Below are positions 1-5,213 of a stretch of 7,982 nucleotides of DNA, one piece after another. Each line of letters opens with the position of its first letter. Within the stretch, counting starts at the first letter, position 1. The notes beneath the pieces were generated by a model. It did no database searches. It was not told the DNA's origin and worked only from the letters and a program-made list of their open reading frames with translations. The stretch is from Bacteroidales bacterium (lineage in GTDB: Bacteria; Bacteroidota; Bacteroidia; Bacteroidales; UBA932), in the NCBI GenBank assembly GCA_021443625.1, contig JABUTP010000047.1, positions 10,947-18,928 of the forward strand. Direction: 5' to 3'. Both the position numbers and the translations under genes were made by a program.

Positions 1-653
1 CCGTAGGGTTCCCAGGTCATCTTCTTGCGGGAAATGCCCACCAGAATGGGCTGCCCGAGAAGTTTCAGTTCCTTCAGCCGGTTCAGCAGTTCCATATTCT
101 CTTCGTTGGTCTTGGAAAAGCCGAAGCCGGGGTCGAGCATCCAGCGGGTGACGCCCGCCTCCGCCGCCCGCAGACCGAAGTCGGTAAAGTAGCCGATGAG
201 TGCCGCCACGATATCCTCTCCGTATTCGCAGGTGCTGCCCGCATTTCCGCAGCTGTGCATCGCAATATAGTCCAGATTCAGTTCCGCCACGGCAGGCAGC
301 ATCTCCGGATCTGCCGCCGCTGCGGTTATGTCGTTTACGGTAAACGGCCCGATAAGGCCATACACCCTCCGGACAATGCAGCTCTGGAACGTGTCTATGG
401 AAAAGGGTATTGCGGGGTAGCGCTGCGCTATGATTCCCAGCACAGGCTCAAGACGGGCCCACTCGGTGTCAAACCCTTCGTAGGTGCTGCCGGGACGCGA
501 CGAGCAGGCCCCCACGTCAATGATGTCGGCCCCTTCCGCCACCATCTCGTCCACCTTCCGGATGAAGGCATCGGCGGTCGCGGCGCGGCTTCCGCTGTAA
601 AAGGAATCGTCATTGACATTGATGATTCCCATAATTTTGACGTTCCTGCCCAT
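1..653 (-). CDS. folP: Dihydropteroate synthase, 3' end cut by window
   Basis: Condenses p-aminobenzoate with dihydropterin pyrophosphate to make dihydropteroate in cytoplasmic folate synthesis; it is the sulfonamide target. The visible 217 codons show the family motifs in order: MGIINVNDDSF (residues 8-18, first pterin loop, with the metal-binding Asn at 12), GACSSRPGS (48-56, second loop), SIDTF (85-89), VNDI (106-109), MHSCG (132-136), DPGFGFSKT (174-182) and LVGISRKK (204-211). The C-terminal Arg/His motif lies beyond the window; the family is usually about 270-280 residues. The usual first-loop motif NVTPDSF is changed to NVNDDSF, which is odd. ATG at 653 is chosen because it sits a few residues before the first strand. 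An in-frame GTG 21 bases upstream is possible before an upstream TAA. The gene is divergent from the lipoprotein gene. Identity is certain from motifs; the exact start is less so. Confidence 0.95.
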   Translation of the reverse strand, partial: MGRNVKIMGIINVNDDSFYSGSRAATADAFIRKVDEMVAEGADIIDVGACSSRPGSTYEGFDTEWARLEPVLGIIAQRYPAIPFSIDTFQSCIVRRVYGLIGPFTVNDITAAAADPEMLPAVAELNLDYIAMHSCGNAGSTCEYGEDIVAALIGYFTDFGLRAAEAGVTRWMLDPGFGFSKTNEENMELLNRLKELKLLGQPILVGISRKKMTWEPY

Positions 654-698
654 ATTTTTGTGAATCCGGCTCACCGATTATTTCAATTTATTATTAAC

Positions 699-713
699 TT
701 CGCAAAATGCGAA
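699..713. repeat. Perfect inverted repeat in divergent spacer
   Basis: TTCGCA-AAA-TGCGAA: perfect 6-base arms around a 3-base centre, in the 103-bp spacer between folP and the lipoprotein gene. It sits 46 bases upstream of the folP start and 43 bases upstream of the lipoprotein start. It could be a dimeric regulator's operator or a small hairpin in the folP leader. The symmetry is seen directly; any regulatory role is inference. A second short palindrome, AGATATCT, lies at 721-728. No convincing plus-strand promoter is seen in this spacer. The nearest match to the Bacteroidetes -7 box is TAACTTCG at 695-702, which overlaps the repeat and has no proper -33 element. Confidence 0.4.
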
Positions 714-733
714 ATATAATAGATATCTTCTGA

Positions 734-741
734 CAAATATA
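734..741 (-). promoter_or_regulatory. Candidate -7 box for folP
   Basis: Read on the minus strand, 741 to 734 is TATATTTG, a full match to the Bacteroidetes -7 consensus TAnnTTTG. The -33 element is poor: the best is TTTC with a 17-base spacer, inside the divergent lipoprotein's first codons. Transcription would begin near 728, leaving a folP leader of about 75 bases that contains the inverted repeat at 699-713. The weak -33 keeps this call tentative. Confidence 0.35.
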
Positions 742-756
742 TAACATCTTCTCGAA

Positions 757-2829
757 ATGAAACGTGCACCGTTCAATATGTTTTTCCTTCTTCTGATTAT
801 GTTCTGCCAGGTTTCCTGCACCGACTATTCTTCAAAGATAGACGAACTGCAGCAGCAGATCGACCAGTTGCAGAATTCCCTCAATTCGCAGAATACCGAA
901 ATCGGCAATCTGGGTGACAAGATAAATGCGCTGAAGGCTGCGGCTGCCGCGGTGTCGGTGGAGCCTGTCAGCGGTAAAGACGGTGCGGTGGTGGGCCATA
1001 CCGTCAGGTTTGCAGAGGGCGGGGAGGTTACGGTGTATAACTCGCCCGTCAACGTTACAGTGGAAAAAGACGGCGGTAAATGGTGGTGGAAGGCCGATGG
1101 AGAGTGGCTCAAGGACAGCGACGGCAACCGTTATGAGGCGGCCGGAGAAAAGGCTCCCGCCCCGCGGTTCGACATCACCGACGGCATTATGAAAGTCTCC
1201 TTCGACAAAGGTGCCACGTGGCAGGAGGTGGGAGAAGTCGGCGACCGCTATGTCCGTCAGGTGGATGACAACGAAAACGAAGTGGTGATAACCCTCTATT
1301 CGGGTGAAACCGTCACCATACCCAAGCAGGCCCCCGTTCTGGCCATCGCGGCGGAAGTGGAGTCGGCTCCGCTGCCTGCGGGTGCATCGGTAACGTTCCC
1401 CTACAAAGTGACTGGGTTTGAGCAAGGGATGAAGGTGTATGCCATCGCTTCGGGACAGTGCTCCGCTTCCGTTGTCACAGAGACGGAAGAGAGCGGTACG
1501 GTGGTGGTCAGGGCCACCGATAGCGCCACCGATGCCACCGACGTCATTCTCTGTGTATCAGACGGAAAGGGGCGAACCGCGGTAGCGTCGGTTCCGGTTG
1601 TCATCATCCCCCGCGGAAGGCAGATGACCTTCTATGCCTACCACAGTATGCCCGACAACGGCAACAATTTCAATGAAGTGCAGTTCCACAACATGGCGGC
1701 GGCCAACATCACCACCGCCCACAGCTACACCGGCGACAAGTTCCACCAGGCCTGCAAATATGCCGAAGGAACCGACCTCAAGGTCACCAAGTGGATGGAA
1801 AACTACATCTACAACTATGTCGGGTGGACAGATGAGGCCTATGCCGATATGCTGGCCACAAACCAGACCCTCATAGATGAAGTGAATGACGTCAAGGACG
1901 AGCCGCACCTCTGGGGCTATGCCCTGATTGACGAGCCGCGCGACTCCCTCTTTGTCAAGATTGGTCTTCTCACAAAGCGGCTCCACGAACTTGATCCCAA
2001 CCACCCCTGCTACGTGAACCTCTGGGGCGATCAGATGTGCGACGCCAATCTGCTGCCCTACGTCACCAAAGCCAACCCTGATATCATTTCGTTCGATATG
2101 TATCCCTGCGCCTACGGATTTGACCCGGTGGGCTACTGGTACGACCGGCTTGACGCGGTGCATCGTTATTCCGAGCAGTACAATATCCCCTGGTGGGGCT
2201 TTGCCGCCACCTGCGATATGGGAACCTTCATAGACGGGGTTTATTCCTACGATTACAGCAACGTTCTGCCCACGATGGGTTCCATCCGGGTCCAGTTCTA
2301 CACCAACCTTCTTTACGGTGCGGACGGACTCGAAGTGTTCACTTGGGAACACTATTCGGGTGAAAACGGCGGAGTGGGCTGGACTACCGCCCCGCTGATG
2401 CGCGACGGCACATTGTCTGACGCATATTACTATGTCAAGACTATCACAAAGGAGATCAACGACCGTATGTTTATCTTCGACGGGGCCACAATCACGAGCC
2501 TTACCCACACCAAGAAGTCGGGTGCAGTGTCAACCAAACTCACCTCGAGGGGCGACATTCCCGAGATTGTGTCGAGCTACAAGTTCCCCACCACCGGAAC
2601 CTTCCTCGTGGAAACTGTGACCAACGGCGACAACGTTTATTTCATCGTCCAGAACAAGACCCACCGCTCGGCCTCCTATGTTTTCCTGGAGTTCGAAGAG
2701 CCGGTGTTCAGAGTAGGGTACGACGGCTCAATGACCTATATTCCCGCCACCGTTGAGACGGACGACGATGCCGAACCCAGCCAATATGAAATACCCGAGG
2801 GAGACAACCTCATATTCAAAATCAAATAG
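757..2829 (+). CDS. DUF4988-type lipoprotein with glycosidase-like barrel domain
   Basis: A 690-residue predicted lipoprotein; substrate unknown. Residues 1-21 form a lipoprotein signal: Lys/Arg n-region, hydrophobic core FFLLLIMF, then QVSC with Cys21 as the lipid site, although Gln at -3 is not ideal. Residues 24-65 are a Leu/Ile/Gln-rich coiled coil. Residues 67 to about 160 resemble DUF4988 (GHTVRFAEGGEVTVYN, WWWKADGEWLKDSDGN, VSFDKGATW). Residues about 190-285 look like an Ig-like beta domain. From about 288 a TIM-barrel glycosidase-like domain begins: GYALIDEPRDS (Glu393 after Asp392 as candidate acid/base), NPDIISFDMYPC (440-451) and GLEVFTWEHY (524-533, with Glu526 or Glu531 as candidate nucleophile). 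A beta-rich tail ends the protein. The start at 757 gives a proper n-region. There is no SusC/SusD partner nearby. The family assignment is from motif memory; enzymatic activity is inference. It is probably the first gene of the four-gene run. Confidence 0.8.
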   Translation: MKRAPFNMFFLLLIMFCQVSCTDYSSKIDELQQQIDQLQNSLNSQNTEIGNLGDKINALKAAAAAVSVEPVSGKDGAVVGHTVRFAEGGEVTVYNSPVNVTVEKDGGKWWWKADGEWLKDSDGNRYEAAGEKAPAPRFDITDGIMKVSFDKGATWQEVGEVGDRYVRQVDDNENEVVITLYSGETVTIPKQAPVLAIAAEVESAPLPAGASVTFPYKVTGFEQGMKVYAIASGQCSASVVTETEESGTVVVRATDSATDATDVILCVSDGKGRTAVASVPVVIIPRGRQMTFYAYHSMPDNGNNFNEVQFHNMAAANITTAHSYTGDKFHQACKYAEGTDLKVTKWMENYIYNYVGWTDEAYADMLATNQTLIDEVNDVKDEPHLWGYALIDEPRDSLFVKIGLLTKRLHELDPNHPCYVNLWGDQMCDANLLPYVTKANPDIISFDMYPCAYGFDPVGYWYDRLDAVHRYSEQYNIPWWGFAATCDMGTFIDGVYSYDYSNVLPTMGSIRVQFYTNLLYGADGLEVFTWEHYSGENGGVGWTTAPLMRDGTLSDAYYYVKTITKEINDRMFIFDGATITSLTHTKKSGAVSTKLTSRGDIPEIVSSYKFPTTGTFLVETVTNGDNVYFIVQNKTHRSASYVFLEFEEPVFRVGYDGSMTYIPATVETDDDAEPSQYEIPEGDNLIFKIK

Positions 2830-2831
2830 GG

Positions 2832-3497
2832 ATGTTCATAGTGCTTGAAGGACTCGACGGAGCCGGAAAATCAACCCAGCTCAGGCTGCTGACCCGATAT
2901 TTTGAAGACAAGGGAGTGGGGGTGAAGTATCTCCACTTTCCCCGTTTCGATGCCCCGGTATATGGAGGCATGATTTCCAGTTTTCTGAAAGGGGAGTACG
3001 GCTCAAATGAGGCGGTTCATCCGCAGCTGGTGGCTCTGCTTTTCGCAGAAGACCGCCGCGATGCCGCGCCGCTTCTCAGAAAATGGTTCGATGAGGGCTA
3101 TTGTGTGATTCTCGACAGATACGTATATTCCAACATCGCATTCCAGACCTGCAAACTTGCCGACAGAGAGAAGTCGGATAATCTCAGACAATGGATACTG
3201 GATGTGGAATATGACCATTTCGGCATACCCCGTCCCGATTTGAACATCTTTCTGGATGTCCCCATAGGGTTCGTTGATGCCAAGCTGAGCGCTGCCCGTA
3301 GCGGCGACGACAGGGCATATCTCGACGGTGGAAAAGATATTCACGAGGCCGACATAGAGTTCCAGAAAAAGGTTCGGGAGGTATATCTCGACTGCTGCCG
3401 CCACGATGATTCCTTCATACGGATAGATTGCGGCGACGAAAATGGACGGATGCTGGCCCCCGAAAGAATCTACGAAAAAATTTCTTCTCTGCTATGA
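2832..3497 (+). CDS. tmk: Thymidylate (dTMP) kinase
   Basis: Phosphorylates dTMP to dTDP with ATP in the cytoplasm, a required step to dTTP. The 221-residue protein opens directly with the P-loop strand (FIVLEGLDGAGKST, residues 2-15, Lys13 in Walker A). The DRY motif (Asp95-Arg96-Tyr97, followed by VYSN) is the nucleotide-monophosphate binding segment, and NIFLDVPIGF is the later core strand. The lid reads GDDRAYLDG then DIHEADIEFQKKV, a form I recall from a Bacteroidetes thymidylate kinase group slightly longer than the E. coli enzyme (about 213 residues). Such genomes may carry a second kinase copy, so this one need not be the only one. The start lies 2 bases after the lipoprotein stop, and the stop overlaps the next gene's ATG by 4 bases (ATGA), suggesting translational coupling. 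Confidence 0.93.
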   Translation: MFIVLEGLDGAGKSTQLRLLTRYFEDKGVGVKYLHFPRFDAPVYGGMISSFLKGEYGSNEAVHPQLVALLFAEDRRDAAPLLRKWFDEGYCVILDRYVYSNIAFQTCKLADREKSDNLRQWILDVEYDHFGIPRPDLNIFLDVPIGFVDAKLSAARSGDDRAYLDGGKDIHEADIEFQKKVREVYLDCCRHDDSFIRIDCGDENGRMLAPERIYEKISSLL

Positions 3498-4714
3498 GAA
3501 TTACGGCCTCGATATGCAGGGTGATTGTGGGGTTGACCTTTGCGGTCTCGGGGTTTCTGAAACTCCTTGCGCCGGTCGGGACTTCCCTCATCGTTTCCGA
3601 ATATTTCGGGGCTTTCGGTCTTGACTTTCTGCAGAATGCCGCCTTCCCTTGCGGCGTCCTGCTCGCCTTGACGGAGTTTCTGCTCGGTATATCCGCCCTC
3701 CTGCGGCTCAAGGAGAGGATCATGGCGTGGCCTCTGCTTATCCTGGTATCCATCTTTACGCTGCTGACTCTCTATCTGGCCGTTTTCAACCCTATTGCGG
3801 ACTGCGGATGTTTCGGCGAAGCGGTCCACCTTACCAACTGGCAGACCTTCGGCAAGAATCTGATACTGCTGCCGTGCGCGGTGGTCGTCTTTCTGTACAG
3901 GGAGGCGTCACCCAACCATAAACGGGGACTGGCCGAATGGGGCTTCATCCTGTTTTACTTTCTGATTGCAGTCGGAGTTATCCATTACACGAGAGGCGTA
4001 AGACCTATTGTGGAGTTCACTCCATACAAAGTCGGAGCGGTGGTTGAGACTGCCCAAGAGGGTGAGCAGGATGCCTATTCCACCCGGTTTATATACGAAA
4101 AGGATGGTGCCAGGCAGGTATTTACCCTCGACAATCTTCCCGACTCGACCTGGGCTTTCGTGGATGCTGAGACAACCCATAGCAGTATGGCCCAATCGGC
4201 GGATTCCGATTTTTGTTTTGAGAATAATTCGGGAGAAAATATCACCGACTATATTATGGAGAGCGGGGATATGATGCTGCTTACCGTATATGATCCCGAA
4301 AGCGCCTTGCGCCATGGCGTTTGGGAAACCGCGGCAAGACTGAAGGATGAGTGTGAGGCGGTCGGGATGGATTTTGTGGTGGCGGCGAGTCGTTCGGTTC
4401 CGGAAATCGAGGCGCAATACGGCTTCGAAGTGGCTTTGGCCGACCGGAAACTCCTGATGACATTGAACCGTTCCAATGGTGGGGCGATTTATATGTCGGA
4501 GGGTGTAATCCTCTCCAAAGTTGCTGCTCCCGCACTTGCAGGAGAGAGATTCAGTCCGCAGACTCTCAAGACGCAGGACAACGACGTGCTGTTGATTTAC
4601 AGACTTGTAAGGCAGCGCATCGACTTGCTGGTGCTCGTTCTGATGCTGATCTTTGCGGCTCTTGTAAAAGATTTGACATTCCGTTTCGGAAAATCATCCA
4701 AACAAGTTTCCTGA
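3494..4714 (+). CDS. MauE/DoxX-like membrane protein with thioredoxin-like part
   Basis: A 406-residue inner-membrane protein; precise role unknown. Hydrophobic segments lie at about residues 5-27, 45-72, 76-98, 116-134 and 143-165, with a last one at about 378-393. The first four form a MauE/DoxX-type bundle, marked by NPIADCGCFGEA (Cys104 and Cys106), the paired-cysteine motif of this group, which suggests electron or thiol transfer. Residues about 258-355 (MMLLTVYDPESA, DFVVAAS, LNRSNGGAIYMSEGVILSKV) look like a thioredoxin-like fold on the far side of the membrane, without a CxxC active site. Start: ATG 3494 overlaps the kinase stop as ATGA and leads straight into the first membrane segment. 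An upstream in-frame ATG at 3428 would add 22 charged residues and overlap the kinase by 70 bases, so it was not chosen. Domain assignment is by motif; partner proteins are not known. Confidence 0.82.
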   Translation: MRITASICRVIVGLTFAVSGFLKLLAPVGTSLIVSEYFGAFGLDFLQNAAFPCGVLLALTEFLLGISALLRLKERIMAWPLLILVSIFTLLTLYLAVFNPIADCGCFGEAVHLTNWQTFGKNLILLPCAVVVFLYREASPNHKRGLAEWGFILFYFLIAVGVIHYTRGVRPIVEFTPYKVGAVVETAQEGEQDAYSTRFIYEKDGARQVFTLDNLPDSTWAFVDAETTHSSMAQSADSDFCFENNSGENITDYIMESGDMMLLTVYDPESALRHGVWETAARLKDECEAVGMDFVVAASRSVPEIEAQYGFEVALADRKLLMTLNRSNGGAIYMSEGVILSKVAAPALAGERFSPQTLKTQDNDVLLIYRLVRQRIDLLVLVLMLIFAALVKDLTFRFGKSSKQVS

Positions 4715-4730
4715 TAAATACTTTCCAAAG

Positions 4731-5093
4731 GTGAACGAGAAGGGAGAACTGGGGAGAGCGGGAGAGAAGAAGGCATTGGACTTTCTGTTGGGCCTTGGGC
4801 AGACACTTGTGGCGCAGAACTGGCGCTACGGGCATCTGGAAATAGATTTGATAACCGAAGACCGGGATGCTGTACGCATTATTGAGGTTAAAACCCTGCA
4901 CGAGGGGGACAATTTCTCTCCTTTGGACAATGTCACCAAACGTAAACGACAGCGCATAATCGCTGCGGCTAAGGCGTTCTTCGGACAGAACCCTTCATCG
5001 AAGGAAGTGGTGTTCGACGTGGTTGCGGTGGTGGCGTCGGGGGATGACTTCAATGTCGAATATTATCCCTATGCGTTTGATGCGTTGGGTTGA
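4731..5093 (+). CDS. yraN: YraN/UPF0102-family putative endonuclease
   Basis: A 120-residue protein of the UPF0102 family, which has a Holliday-junction-resolvase/restriction-endonuclease-like fold; the cellular role is not established. Family landmarks are GRAGEKKAL (residues 8-16), the Gly-x-Glu-type segment LEIDLITEDRD (36-46, with Glu37 and Asp39) and IIEVK (50-54, with Glu52 and Lys54). These fit the D-(E)xK metal-site pattern. The usual GEID is preceded here by GHL, a small variation. Start is GTG at 4731: the GExxA motif lies only seven residues in and no ATG or TTG lies upstream in frame before a stop. It follows the membrane protein gene by 16 bases and ends the plus-strand run, converging on the helicase gene. 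The length is typical for the family. Confidence 0.9.
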   Translation: MNEKGELGRAGEKKALDFLLGLGQTLVAQNWRYGHLEIDLITEDRDAVRIIEVKTLHEGDNFSPLDNVTKRKRQRIIAAAKAFFGQNPSSKEVVFDVVAVVASGDDFNVEYYPYAFDALG

Positions 5094-5119
5094 CCGCCCG
5101 GGCCTCACGATATGTCTGC

Positions 5120-5157
5120 AAAAAAAATGGTCGCCTCGGGGATTCCGTAGGCGACCA
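5120..5157 (-). terminator. Intrinsic terminator for the helicase gene
   Basis: A 9-bp perfect stem (TGGTCGCCT at 5128-5136 with AGGCGACCA at 5149-5157) has a 12-base loop that can pair further (CGG 5137-5139 with CCG 5145-5147). On the minus strand the stem is followed at once by an 8-base T-run (A-run 5120-5127 on the plus strand), the standard form of a Rho-independent terminator. It lies 57 bases past the helicase stop. In the plus direction the stem lacks a T-run, so it would at most slow transcription from yraN. Confidence 0.85.
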
Positions 5158-5213
5158 CCACTTAACCATAACCTAAACTATGAAAAACTTCACGATTTTT
5201 CTTATTGCAACTC

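Noticed and set aside
255..719. 154-residue plus-strand open frame opposite folP
   Set aside because: It runs antisense to an unmistakable dihydropteroate synthase and its protein has no recognisable motif; a GC-rich shadow.
1558..2508. 316-residue minus-strand open frame opposite the lipoprotein gene
   Set aside because: Antisense to the barrel domain, whose conserved motifs are all in the plus frame; the minus product is Val/Gly/His-rich with no family features.
3428..3493. Upstream in-frame ATG extending the MauE/DoxX-like protein by 22 residues
   Set aside because: It would overlap the thymidylate kinase by 70 bases and put a charged stretch before the first membrane segment; the ATGA overlap at 3494 is far more likely.
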